This document shows, one piece after another, positions 26,549-35,652 of a stretch of DNA of 64,000 nucleotides. Each line of letters opens with the position of its first letter. The first letter of the stretch is position 1. A program made the translations under genes and the position numbers. Location: positions 2,103,205-2,167,204 of the forward strand of contig CP098402.1 in NCBI GenBank assembly GCA_025916675.1, read 5' to 3'. The notes under the pieces were generated by a model. The model was not told where the DNA came from. It saw only the letters and a program-made list of their open reading frames with translations, and ran no database searches. This DNA comes from Phycisphaera sp. (GTDB taxonomy: Bacteria > Planctomycetota > Phycisphaerae > Phycisphaerales > UBA1924).

Positions 26549-26608
26549 CGGGCGTTAGTCGGGAAATCGTGCAGACCCTGGCGTGGGTCGTCTTGCTATG
26601 CTGGCGGC

Positions 26609-29600
26609 ATGAACAGATCCCTGCGTTCTGCCGTTCGTCGCTTGGTTTTGGTCGGCGTGGCCCTGGTGGCCGGCACTTCGGCCCTGGCCCAGCCTTCCAG
26701 CCAGTCCACCAGCGACTCGCCGCTCGCGGACCGGCCCAATGGTCCGAGGCATGCCCAGCCGGATCGCTTCGCGGTCGTTGGCGGCATGATCCATGCCAAG
26801 CCGGGCGAGGATGCGTTCGAGGGCACGGTGTACATCGAGCATGGGCGGATCACGCTGGTGGATCGCGCGGGCGGCGAGCCGCCGGCGGGGTTCGCGATCA
26901 TCGACGCGAGCGGGCTGCACGTGTATCCGGGATTTGTCGAGGCGTACTACGAGGTCGACACGCCGTCGCCCGGCACGCCAGGGTCTCCGGGCGTGCATTG
27001 GAGCTCGCTGGTGACGCCGCAGCGTTCGGCGTTGGATGCCGAGTGGCTGGATTCGGGCTCGCGTGAGGGGCTTCGAAAGCTGGGCTTCGGTGCGGTTGGC
27101 ATCTCGCCGGGCAGCGGCATCCTTCGCGGGTCGAACGCGGTGATCTCGCTCTCGGAGCCCGAGGGCGACGCGAGCGGGCATCGGCCGATGGTGCTGCGGG
27201 ACAACGTCGGGCAGGTGCTCGCCTTCGAGAGCAGCGGTTGGGGGAGTCGAGCCTATCCGACGAGCCAGATGGGCTCGATCGCGCTCGTTCGGCAGACACT
27301 GCTCGATGCGCGGTGGCAGGCGGATCAAGATGGCACGACGCCCAACGCGTTGACCCCGCTCGAAGACGGTGACGTGGCATTGTGGTTCGATGTGCCGGGT
27401 GAGCTTGAGGCGCTGCGGGGCATCTCGATGGCGCGGGAGTTCGACCGATCCGTTGTGATCGTGGGCAGTGGTACCGAGTATCAGCGGCTGGATGCGTTCA
27501 AGCAAGACGCCGAGGATGGCGAGCTGACGCTGGTCGTGCCGCTGCGGTTCCCCAAGGCCCCGCGTGTGAAGTCGCTGGCCGACACCGAGGCGATCGACCT
27601 GAACACGCTGATGGAGTGGGAGCAGGCCCCGACAAATCCACGGCGGTTGCAGGAGGCTGGCTTGGACATCGTGCTGACCAGCAGCAAAGTTCCGAGCGGC
27701 ATCGGCGGGCGGGGGGGCTTCTATAAGCTGCTGCGCAAGGCGATCGAGCACGGGCTGAGCGAAGGTGACGCGCTGGCGGCGCTCACGACGCGGCCGGCTG
27801 AGTTGCTGGGCGTCTCGGACCATGTCGGCACGATCGAGCCCGACAAGCTGGGCAACCTCATCGTGGCGACCGAGCCGATCTTCGACGAGAAGAGCAAGAT
27901 CCTCGACGTGTGGGTCGAGGGCAAGCGGTACGAGATCAACCAGCCGAAGGCCGAGAGCCTTGAGGGCACGTGGGAACTGACCCTGGCGGGGCAATTCCGG
28001 CTGGACCTGACCATCGACGACAAGGGCAAGGGCACGATCACCGACCCGGCCTTCGAAGCGGTCGAGCCGGCCGAGGGTGAAGAGGCGGAAGGAGCTGCCG
28101 AGGGCGAGGAGCCGCCCAGCGCGAAGGCCACGGTGGAGCGGTCACTGGACACGCTGACGGTGCTGTTCGACCACGAGCCGTTCGGCATGGAGGGTGTCTT
28201 CACGCTGACCGGCACGGTGAGCGGCGACGAGATCGTCGGCGCGGGTGCGCGGCCCGATGGCGTGGCGTTCGAGTTTGCGGGCCAACGCCTGGAACGTGAC
28301 GAGGCCGAAGAAGCCGACGACGACAAGAAGAACGAGGACAACGACGAACAGCTCCCGCCCGAAGATCTGGGTGGGTATCCGTTTGGCGCGTACTCGGTGG
28401 CCGAGATTCCCGAGCAGGGCGGCGTGGTCATCACGAACGCGACGATCTGGACGGCGAGCGATCGTGGCATCATCGAGAATGGGTGGATCGCGTTCAGCGG
28501 CGGCAAGATCGATGCGATCGGGCAAGGGATGGTGCCGAATCGCCGGGGCGCGACGGTGATCGACGCCAGGGGCAAGCACGTGACCCCGGGCTTGATCGAT
28601 GCCCACAGCCACACCGGCACCTGGACCGCGGGCACCAACGAGAGCGGGCAGGCCGTGACCGCCGAGGTGCGCATGGGCGACACGACCGACCCCAACCCGG
28701 TGAACTGGTACCGCCAGCTCGCCGGCGGGGTGACAACGGTCAACACGCTGCACGGCTCGGCCAACCCCATCGGCGGGCAGAACGTGATCCAGAAGGTCCG
28801 CTGGGGTGCGGTGCATCCGACCGACATGCACCTGGAGGGTGCCAAGCCCGGCATCAAGTTCGCCCTGGGCGAGAACGTGAAGCAGAGCAACTGGGGCAGC
28901 AACTTCACCGGCCGCTACCCGCAGACGCGCATGGGCGTGGAGACGCTGATCCGCGATCGGTTCGTGGCCGCAAGGGAGTATGCCGACAACGGCATGAAGA
29001 CCGAGAACGGCCGCACGGACACCGAGCTCGAGGCGCTGGCCGAGATCCTCGCCGGCGATCGGCTGATCCACTGCCACAGCTACCGGCAGGACGAGATCCT
29101 GATGCTGTGCCGCGTGGCCGAGGAGTTCGGCTTCAAGATCGGCACATTCCAGCACGGCTTGGAGTGCTACAAGGTGGCCGAGGCGGTGAAGGAGAACGCG
29201 ATCGGCGCGAGCATCTTCACCGACTGGTGGGCGTACAAGGTGGAGGTGCAGGACGCGATCCCGTACGCCGGGCCGATCCTGCACGAGGCGGGCGTGAACG
29301 TGAGCTTCAACAGCGACAGCGACGAACTCGCACGTCGCATGAACGTGGAGGCGGCTAAGGCCGTGAAGTACGGCGGGCTCACTCCCGGAGAGGCCATCAA
29401 GTTCGTCACGATCAACCCGGCGATCCAGCTCGCGATCGAGGAACGGGTTGGTTCATTGGAAGCGGGCAAGGATGCGGACGTCGTGATCTGGAGCGGTGAT
29501 CCGCTGTCGACCATGAGCCGGGCCGAGCGGGTGTTCGTGGATGGGCGCGAGTACTTCAGTCTCGAACGGGACAGGGCCCACCGCGAGCGCATCGCCAGCG

Positions 29601-29842
29601 AGCGTGAGCGGCTGATCCAGAAGCTCATGCGTGAGCAGGCCAAGCTGCCCGAGAAGAAGGACGACCCAGAAGACACTGACGAGGGTGACGACACCGAGGA
29701 AGCCGACGATCCAGGCCGTCGCGGTGTGTACGCGTGGTTCTATGGGCACGACGGCCAGGAAGGCGCAGGCGCGAGCATGTGCGGCACCTGCGGCGTGATG
29801 CCGGCCGAGTATGTTGAGATGATGGAACAGGAGGCCCGCTGA
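26609..29842 (+). CDS. Secreted double-domain amidohydrolase (first domain degenerate)
   Basis: 1077 aa with signal peptide (~1-28). Residues ~50-450 resemble an amidohydrolase in which the metal HxH after the YPG turn is replaced by EAYYEV, so this half is probably inactive. A beta-rich linker and acidic region (~450-590) follow. Residues ~600-1010 are a complete imidazolonepropionase-like amidohydrolase: KHVTPGLIDAHSH, LIHCHS, FQHG and NSDSDE supply the metal ligands. The C-terminal tail is highly charged (Glu/Asp/Lys) and ends with a CGTCG motif. Likely hydrolyses a cyclic amide or peptide-like substrate in the periplasm. The gene overlaps the next by 1 base. Confidence 0.85.
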   Translation: MNRSLRSAVRRLVLVGVALVAGTSALAQPSSQSTSDSPLADRPNGPRHAQPDRFAVVGGMIHAKPGEDAFEGTVYIEHGRITLVDRAGGEPPAGFAIIDASGLHVYPGFVEAYYEVDTPSPGTPGSPGVHWSSLVTPQRSALDAEWLDSGSREGLRKLGFGAVGISPGSGILRGSNAVISLSEPEGDASGHRPMVLRDNVGQVLAFESSGWGSRAYPTSQMGSIALVRQTLLDARWQADQDGTTPNALTPLEDGDVALWFDVPGELEALRGISMAREFDRSVVIVGSGTEYQRLDAFKQDAEDGELTLVVPLRFPKAPRVKSLADTEAIDLNTLMEWEQAPTNPRRLQEAGLDIVLTSSKVPSGIGGRGGFYKLLRKAIEHGLSEGDALAALTTRPAELLGVSDHVGTIEPDKLGNLIVATEPIFDEKSKILDVWVEGKRYEINQPKAESLEGTWELTLAGQFRLDLTIDDKGKGTITDPAFEAVEPAEGEEAEGAAEGEEPPSAKATVERSLDTLTVLFDHEPFGMEGVFTLTGTVSGDEIVGAGARPDGVAFEFAGQRLERDEAEEADDDKKNEDNDEQLPPEDLGGYPFGAYSVAEIPEQGGVVITNATIWTASDRGIIENGWIAFSGGKIDAIGQGMVPNRRGATVIDARGKHVTPGLIDAHSHTGTWTAGTNESGQAVTAEVRMGDTTDPNPVNWYRQLAGGVTTVNTLHGSANPIGGQNVIQKVRWGAVHPTDMHLEGAKPGIKFALGENVKQSNWGSNFTGRYPQTRMGVETLIRDRFVAAREYADNGMKTENGRTDTELEALAEILAGDRLIHCHSYRQDEILMLCRVAEEFGFKIGTFQHGLECYKVAEAVKENAIGASIFTDWWAYKVEVQDAIPYAGPILHEAGVNVSFNSDSDELARRMNVEAAKAVKYGGLTPGEAIKFVTINPAIQLAIEERVGSLEAGKDADVVIWSGDPLSTMSRAERVFVDGREYFSLERDRAHRERIASERERLIQKLMREQAKLPEKKDDPEDTDEGDDTEEADDPGRRGVYAWFYGHDGQEGAGASMCGTCGVMPAEYVEMMEQEAR

Positions 29843-31188
29843 TGCGACGCGCTATTGCAACCCTGACGATGCTCGCGCTGGCCGCCACGGCCGCCGCCCA
29901 AGACCTGACGCCGCGCGGCGAGGTGCCCGACCACCCCATCGCCATCACCGGCGCGACCATCCACACGATGGTCGAGGGTGAGGATCCGATCGAGGACGGC
30001 TGGATCCTGCTCCAGGACGGCACCATCACCGGCGTGGGCTCGGGCGACCGCATGTTCATTGCGACGACGCGGATCATCGACGGCTCGGGCAAGCACGTGT
30101 ACCCCGGCATGATCGCCGCCAGCACGCGACTGGGGCTCACCGAGATCGGCTCGGTGCGGGCGATGCGTGACTACAGCGAGACCGGCAGCGTGAAGCCCGA
30201 GGTGCGGGCGGTCGTTGCCATCAATCCCGATTCGACCCTGCTGCCCGTCGCGCGGAGTAACGGGATCCTGCTCGTCGGCAGCTTCCCCACGGGTGGGCTC
30301 GTGAGCGGGCAGGCGGGCGTGATCAAGCTCGACGGCTGGACGTGGGAGGACATGACCGCCAACGCCAACGCGGGCATCGTCCTCAACTGGCCGAGCGTGC
30401 GCGATCGCTACCGCTCATTCGGCGGCGGGCAGACCTTGTCGGAGGACGACGTGCGTCGCCGGCTGGACACGGTCGACGAACTCTTCGACACGGCCGAGGC
30501 GTATCGCGACGCGAAGGATGCCGACCCCAATACGCCCGTTGATCTTCGGTTGGAAGCGATGCAGAGCGTGCTTCCAGGGGCCGAAGATCAGAAGCCGCTC
30601 ATCATCAACGCCGACAGCGTGGAGCGGATCCAGAGTGCCGTGACATGGGCGGCGGGGCGTGACCTGAAGGTCATCATCATGGGCGGCCGCGATGCGCCGC
30701 TGCTGGCCGAATTGCTCAAGAAGCACGACGTGGCGGTGATTGTCCGGGGTGTGCATAGCTTCCCCCGCCGCAACGACAGCGACTACGACGAGGCGTTTAC
30801 GCTGCCGGCCAGGCTCGAAGCCGCGGGTGTGCGGTGGTGCCTGTCGCCGGGCAATGTTGACGAGAACGTGCGAAACCTGCCGTACGAGGCGGCGATGGCC
30901 GTGGCGTACGGGCGTGATATGGGCTTCGACGAGGCCGACGCGATGGCGTCGATCACCCGCGACGCGGCCCAGATCATGGGCATCGGCGACGACTACGGCA
31001 CCCTGGAGGTGGGCAAGAGCGCCACGCTGTTGCTGACCGATGGCACCCCGCTGGAGATGACCACGACGATCGAGGCGGCGTTCATCGACGGGGCCCGGGT
31101 CGACCTGAGCAACAAGCAGACGGTGCTGCGCGACCGCTACCGCGAGAAGTACCGCCGGCAGGGCATCATCGAGGATGACGGGAAGTAA
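29842..31188 (+). CDS. Secreted amidohydrolase-like protein lacking the metal HxH
   Basis: 448 aa with signal peptide (~1-20). The amidohydrolase frame is clear (AITGATIHTMVEG, GSGKHVYPGMIAAS, and the C-terminal GTLEVGKSATLLLTDG), but the ligand pair that should follow the YPG turn is AASTRL, so no HxH. GGLVSGQAGVIKLDGWTWEDM is a conserved block of this subgroup. TGATG overlap with the preceding active enzyme implies equal expression, so it may be a non-catalytic partner subunit. Substrate unknown. Confidence 0.82.
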   Translation: MRRAIATLTMLALAATAAAQDLTPRGEVPDHPIAITGATIHTMVEGEDPIEDGWILLQDGTITGVGSGDRMFIATTRIIDGSGKHVYPGMIAASTRLGLTEIGSVRAMRDYSETGSVKPEVRAVVAINPDSTLLPVARSNGILLVGSFPTGGLVSGQAGVIKLDGWTWEDMTANANAGIVLNWPSVRDRYRSFGGGQTLSEDDVRRRLDTVDELFDTAEAYRDAKDADPNTPVDLRLEAMQSVLPGAEDQKPLIINADSVERIQSAVTWAAGRDLKVIIMGGRDAPLLAELLKKHDVAVIVRGVHSFPRRNDSDYDEAFTLPARLEAAGVRWCLSPGNVDENVRNLPYEAAMAVAYGRDMGFDEADAMASITRDAAQIMGIGDDYGTLEVGKSATLLLTDGTPLEMTTTIEAAFIDGARVDLSNKQTVLRDRYREKYRRQGIIEDDGK

Positions 31189-31794
31189 TCAACCCGGTGC
31201 CAGCACGAAGTCGTTGCTGGCGACCACGTCCTCGCCCCCGGCCATGGTGGCCTGGTAGACCACACGGACGGTGAGGCGGCCCGCAAAGCTGCGGTAGGCC
31301 ACGTTGCCGTCGGCCTTGGCCGCTTCGAGTTCTTCGAGTGCTCGGGGCAGCCACTCGGGCATCGCCTCCTGGGGCACCTCAAGCACGTAGGTGCGGGTGA
31401 CGTGGTCGTAGTGGCTGCGGTTGGTCTCCAAGTCGTTGAGGTTGATCTCTTCCCACGCCACGGGCTCGATTCGGTCGCCGTCGACCTCGCCCGCGGCGAA
31501 CAGCTGCACTTGCACGCGGCCGAGCCCCTTCACCTGGTCGTCCCAGGCGTCGAGGAAGAAGAAGTGGACCCGCAGCCTCCACTCGCCCTCGCGGGTGGTG
31601 GCCGCCCGCGTGAGGGGATGCACCAGCACGCGGTTGGGCACGAATGGATAGTCGGGGGGGGTCTCGGCCCAGAGCCCGTCTGTCCAAGACCGCTCGTTGT
31701 CGGCGCAGCCCGACAGACCCGCCGCCAGGAGGAGAGAAACAGCCACACCGCTGACAAGACCACGCACGTTCACTGCCCAACGATACCCGCGCAT
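31189..31794 (-). CDS. Putative lipoprotein, unknown
   Basis: 201 aa with lipobox LSGC after a hydrophobic signal (residues ~8-30). The mature part is acidic with aromatic strands (REGEWRLRVHFFFLDAWDDQ) and reads like a beta-sandwich. No family recognised. ATG at 31794 forms a CATG shared with the start codon of the divergent aminotransferase; a GTG at 31773 would give a shorter signal peptide and is the alternative. Ends immediately next to the convergent amidohydrolase gene. Confidence 0.7.
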   Translation of the reverse strand: MRGYRWAVNVRGLVSGVAVSLLLAAGLSGCADNERSWTDGLWAETPPDYPFVPNRVLVHPLTRAATTREGEWRLRVHFFFLDAWDDQVKGLGRVQVQLFAAGEVDGDRIEPVAWEEINLNDLETNRSHYDHVTRTYVLEVPQEAMPEWLPRALEELEAAKADGNVAYRSFAGRLTVRVVYQATMAGGEDVVASNDFVLAPG

Positions 31795-33169
31795 GCCTAC
31801 CCAAGCCCCCAAGACCAGCCCCCCATCGCCCGGCCTCCTCGCTCGGCATTGGATCCACGAACCGGGGATCACCTTCCTCAACCACGGCTCGTTCGGTGGG
31901 TGTCCCCAGGCGGTGCTCGAGACGCAGGCCGCGTGGCGGGCCAGGCTCGAGGGCGAGCCGGTGCGGTTCTTTGCCGAGGACCTGTTCGGGTTGATCGATT
32001 GGGCCCGGGCCAACGTGGCGCGGTTCATCGGCTGCGATGCCGACGGTTTGGTCTTCGTGCCCAACGCTACGACCGGCGCGGCGACGGCGATCCACAGCCT
32101 GATCGCCAGCGGCCAGGCGGAGGCGGGCGACGAGGTGCTGCTGACCGATCACGAGTACATGGCCTGCGCGAACAACCTCAGGCATATGGCCAAAGCGGCG
32201 GGGCTCGGCGTAGTGACGGCCACGCTGCCCTTCCCCAATCCGACGCCCCAGGGTGTGATCGAGGCGGTGCTGGGCGCGGTCACGCCGCGAACAAAGATCG
32301 CGCTGCTCAGCCACATCACCAGCGCGAGCGCGATGGTGCTGCCGGCCAAGGAACTCGTGGAAGCACTCGAGGGCCGGGGCGTGCGGGTCGTGCTCGACGG
32401 CGCGCACGCGCCGGGGCATATCGACCTTGATGTCGGCACACTGAGGCCGAGCTATTACACAGCCAACCTGCACAAGTGGGTGTGCTCGCCAAAGGGCTCG
32501 GCGGTGCTGTGGGTCCACCCGGATCAGCGGGAGCGGTGCCGCCCGCTGGTTCTTTCGAACATGGCAAACAATCCCCAGCCGGGCCGCCCGCACCTGCACA
32601 CCGAGTTCGATTACGTCGGGACGAACGACCCAACGGCGATACTCGTTGTGCCCGCCGCGCTGCGGATCATGGCGGCTATCACTCGCGGCGAGCTACCCAA
32701 GCGGTTCGCGGCCGAGGCGTTCGACACGAGCGGTGATTCCGAAACACTCGATGCGTCGTGGGCGGACATCCGATCTCGGAATACCTCGATGGCCTTCGAC
32801 GCCCAGCGGTTGCTCAGCCGTGAACTGGGTACGACGGCCCCTGTGCCCGAAGACATGACCGCGTGCATCGCTATGGTGTCGCTGCCCGGTGTCGATGCGG
32901 ATACGTGGGATCGGCTCTCAGAGCGGCCAACCAAGCATAATGACGCGCTCCAGGACGCCCTGATCGCCAACTGGGGCATCCAGGTTCCGGTCACCCTGCC
33001 CCCCACCGCTGAGCGGCAAGGAGTGCCATTACGGTGTGTGCGGCTTTCCGCCCAGCTCTACAACAGCCCCGAGCAGTACTCATATCTTGCGGAGGCGCTC
33101 AAGGCCGAATTGGCCGTCGAAGTCGGCGACGGGCAAAAACGCCCGTATACTGCTCGTGCGACCCTATGA
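31793..33169 (+). CDS. Class V aminotransferase (isopenicillin-N epimerase-like PLP enzyme)
   Basis: 458 aa fold-type I PLP enzyme. ITFLNHGSFGG at the N-terminus and RFFAEDLF are typical of the CefD/isopenicillin-N-epimerase-like subgroup; Asp202 in LDGAHAPG pairs with the pyridine nitrogen and Lys228 in NLHKWVCSPKG is the Schiff-base lysine. The subgroup also contains cysteine-desulfurase- and cysteine-sulfinate-like enzymes. The ATGA overlap with a cysteine dioxygenase gene suggests a substrate in cysteine metabolism, which is inference. Divergent from the lipoprotein with overlapping start codons. Confidence 0.88.
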   Translation: MPTQAPKTSPPSPGLLARHWIHEPGITFLNHGSFGGCPQAVLETQAAWRARLEGEPVRFFAEDLFGLIDWARANVARFIGCDADGLVFVPNATTGAATAIHSLIASGQAEAGDEVLLTDHEYMACANNLRHMAKAAGLGVVTATLPFPNPTPQGVIEAVLGAVTPRTKIALLSHITSASAMVLPAKELVEALEGRGVRVVLDGAHAPGHIDLDVGTLRPSYYTANLHKWVCSPKGSAVLWVHPDQRERCRPLVLSNMANNPQPGRPHLHTEFDYVGTNDPTAILVVPAALRIMAAITRGELPKRFAAEAFDTSGDSETLDASWADIRSRNTSMAFDAQRLLSRELGTTAPVPEDMTACIAMVSLPGVDADTWDRLSERPTKHNDALQDALIANWGIQVPVTLPPTAERQGVPLRCVRLSAQLYNSPEQYSYLAEALKAELAVEVGDGQKRPYTARATL

Positions 33170-33705
33170 CGACGCCCATAACAACCTGTGAGGTGCCCCC
33201 GAAGCTCGCCGAACTGGTGGGTTACCTGTCCGCGCTCGACGCGCGGGCGGACTTGGGCGAGCTCGAACGCGAGTTGCAAACGCTCGATATCACCCGCCAT
33301 GATATCTCGCCGGCGTGCGTCTTCGGCACGAGGGGATATCGGCGCAACACGATCGCGCGGGGCGAGTGGTTCGAGTTGCTGGCCTTGTGCTGGCGCAGCG
33401 GCGATTGCACTCCCATCCACGACCACGAGGGCTCGAGCTGTGCGTTCAAGGTCATCGAGGGCCAGGGTACCGAGATCCGATACGAGCCCACGGCCTGCGG
33501 CATGGTGTGCCCCACTGGTCGTCGCATGCTCGAGCCGGGCACCGTGTGTGCGGCCGAGGACGACGACATCCATCAGGTCGCCAACATGCAGGCCAAGGGC
33601 GTCGACCTGATCACGCTGCACATCTACTCGCCACCCATCAAGCAGATGGGCACGTACGACTTCGCATCGGGCGAGCGCACCGACGCGAGCCCCGACACGG
33701 ACTGA
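33166..33705 (+). CDS. Cysteine dioxygenase type I
   Basis: 179-aa cupin that oxidises cysteine to cysteine sulfinate with Fe(II) and oxygen. All hallmark residues align with mammalian CDO: iron ligands His85, His87 and His136 (IHDHEGSSC, IHQVAN), substrate residues Tyr58 and Arg60 (GYRRN), and Tyr154 in the YSPP motif. Cys92 sits where the Cys-Tyr crosslink cysteine (Cys93) lies; many bacterial CDOs have Gly there. Its ATG overlaps the aminotransferase stop (ATGA), so the two are co-translated. Confidence 0.94.
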   Translation: MTTPITTCEVPPKLAELVGYLSALDARADLGELERELQTLDITRHDISPACVFGTRGYRRNTIARGEWFELLALCWRSGDCTPIHDHEGSSCAFKVIEGQGTEIRYEPTACGMVCPTGRRMLEPGTVCAAEDDDIHQVANMQAKGVDLITLHIYSPPIKQMGTYDFASGERTDASPDTD

Positions 33706-33776
33706 ACCCGGACCGCACTCTCAACCAAGGCTGAGGCGGCGATCCGAAAACCCTCTTTGGGACCACCGGCCTGGGA

Positions 33777-34466
33777 TCACCGGGCCGCGGTCATTTCGGC
33801 CGTCGCCGACCAACCCAGCGCCTCGAGCGCACCGCACCAGCGATCGCGGCACGCGTTCGCACGATCGGCGAGCACCGCGTCCTTGGTCCGCTTCCCGGTG
33901 GTCGCCTCCCACCACCAAGCCCGCCAGATGGGCACGTCCAGGTCGAGGGCCATCTCGGCCACCTGCGTGTCGCTCAGATCCATCAGCGGGGTCTGCACCT
34001 CGAACACGCCCACGCCATGCTCGGCCGCGTCGAGGGTGACCAACCGCGACACAAGCAGAGCGCGGTCGAGTTCTCGGGCCAGGCCGTCGACGCCGGGCAG
34101 CTCGTCGGCGTCCCGGGTCTTCTCGGGATCGAACGTTTCGGCCTGCCACGGGCAGACCAGCGTGGTGTAGCCGTTCGAGATCGCGTGGTAGACCGCTTCG
34201 GATAGATAGCGGGTGCGGCGGTGTCCGGTGCTGAGCGAGGCCGGAGCAACTGCTGGGAAGTCGAGGCACTCGGCGGCCTGGGCGTCGGCCATCGCACGAA
34301 TGCGGGAATTGATGCCTTCGGCGCTGCTCTGGGTCACTGGTCCCGATAACACGCCGCTGGCACCGAGGCCACCAAGGGCATCCTGGGCCAGGCTCAGGGC
34401 CACCATGCCGGGCAGGTCACCGTCGCACAGCACGAGGGGCTTCTTCGAGGAATTTGGGTGGGCCAT
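33777..34466 (-). CDS. QueC-like (7-cyano-7-deazaguanine synthase) protein with degenerate PP-loop
   Basis: 229 aa. The C-terminal part TPLMDLSDTQVAEMALDLDVP and the ACRDRWCGALEALG ending follow the QueC/PP-loop ATP-pyrophosphatase pattern. However, the ATP-binding SGGLDS loop reads CDGDLPG, and the WSC plus CxxC zinc-cysteine cluster is mostly gone (WWWEA; two cysteines remain). It probably lacks preQ0 synthase activity. No other queuosine-precursor gene is adjacent, though tgt lies 10 kb away. The fold assignment is an inference from motif spacing; ATG at 34466 has only a weak ribosome site. Confidence 0.6.
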   Translation of the reverse strand: MAHPNSSKKPLVLCDGDLPGMVALSLAQDALGGLGASGVLSGPVTQSSAEGINSRIRAMADAQAAECLDFPAVAPASLSTGHRRTRYLSEAVYHAISNGYTTLVCPWQAETFDPEKTRDADELPGVDGLARELDRALLVSRLVTLDAAEHGVGVFEVQTPLMDLSDTQVAEMALDLDVPIWRAWWWEATTGKRTKDAVLADRANACRDRWCGALEALGWSATAEMTAAR

Positions 34467-34629
34467 GCCCTGATTATCGGCAGGCCAGGGCGACCGTGCC
34501 GAGTGCTGGCTTTTGATCGAACGGGTGTCCACCACGATCGCGAGTCTTTTTTTGGGATTTGCTGGTCAATTGCCAGTCTTGGGGCATGTTGTCTTCGAGT
34601 CTCTGTGAGAAGAGAGCGGGAGATAGACT

Positions 34630-35436
34630 ATGAAGACACCGAGCATTATCCTTACGCTTGCGACCGGACTGGCCCTATCGGCCACCCAGACGGCGCTGGC
34701 GCAGTACGACGCGGGCGATGCCTGGCACCGTGCCAGCGATTGGGCCCCCGGCGTGATCCCCGGCAGCACCTCCGGCAACCCCGGCCCCGGCTTTGACGGC
34801 GTTGGCGTGTGGCAGTACGAGTACTCACAAGGTGGCGGCGGCCTGAGCAGCGACACCCCGTGGTACGCCCAGGAGACCACGCTGCTGAGCTGGGACAACA
34901 ACTGGTGGGGACACGGAACCGGCGTGTGGAGCAAGGGCAACGACGATAACCCGCCCATCCGTCAAGGCAAGATGACCCACAACCTCGTGGGGAGCTATTA
35001 CGACGAGGCTCCGATCGTTCGCTGGATGATGCCCGACGGCACGCCGGAGCTCAACCTCAACATCAGCGGCGAGTTCGACGTGCTCTGGACCGGCCACGAG
35101 CTGCGCGGCACCGACATCGACGTTGAGTTGGTGATCGCCCGTGAGACCGTTGACGGCCAGTACGACGTGCTCTTCAGCGACGTGCTGAGCAAGCCCACCG
35201 CTGGCACGAGTGTTGGCGACAGCGCGACCTCGGCAGTCGACCTGAGCGGCATCACCCTCCTCGAGGGCGAGTCGCTGGTTATGTCTGGCCGTGGCGTCTC
35301 GAGCGTCGGCTGGACCGAGGGCCGCTGGATCGGCATCAGCGACGACCTGACCATCAGCGTGGCTCCGGTGCCCGCGCCGGCCTCGCTGGCTCTGCTCGGC
35401 CTGGGCGGCTTCGCCGCCGCTCGTCGCCGCCGCTAA
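34630..35436 (+). CDS. PEP-CTERM-like sorted secreted protein
   Basis: 268 aa with a signal peptide (~1-24, ALAQ). The body is beta-rich with Trp/Gly/Asp-rich segments and no recognised catalytic motif. The C-terminus VPAPASLALLGLGGFAAARRRR is a PEP-CTERM-type sorting tail: a Pro-containing motif, hydrophobic helix and basic end, removed by an exosortase in species with that system. GGGAG precedes the ATG at 34630. A strong terminator follows at 35479, so it is a single-gene unit. Surface or exopolysaccharide-associated role inferred. Confidence 0.85.
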   Translation: MKTPSIILTLATGLALSATQTALAQYDAGDAWHRASDWAPGVIPGSTSGNPGPGFDGVGVWQYEYSQGGGGLSSDTPWYAQETTLLSWDNNWWGHGTGVWSKGNDDNPPIRQGKMTHNLVGSYYDEAPIVRWMMPDGTPELNLNISGEFDVLWTGHELRGTDIDVELVIARETVDGQYDVLFSDVLSKPTAGTSVGDSATSAVDLSGITLLEGESLVMSGRGVSSVGWTEGRWIGISDDLTISVAPVPAPASLALLGLGGFAAARRRR

Positions 35437-35478
35437 GCCCGATCGGCCCCTCTCACCAGGTGCCAACCAGACCCACCA

Positions 35479-35514
35479 AAAACCCCGGGCTGGATTCGTC
35501 CAGAACGGGGTTTT
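35479..35514 (+). terminator. Rho-independent terminator after PEP-CTERM gene
   Basis: Outer stem AAAACCCCG/CGGGGTTTT (35479-35487 with 35506-35514) with an inner CTGGA-TTCG-TCCAG hairpin. The 3' arm ends in four T. The symmetric A/T flanks mean it could also act on minus-strand transcription. Confidence 0.88.
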
Positions 35515-35652
35515 CCTCTGCGCGGAGAGCATCCCGGCCGTCGCGGCGAGTTTTCGATTGTCGTCTCGCGCCGCGGACTTGTCCGACAATGTCGTCGAGG
35601 GTGATCACGACGGCACGAGGGTCGATGCCATTGACGGGAAGCAGTACTTCGC

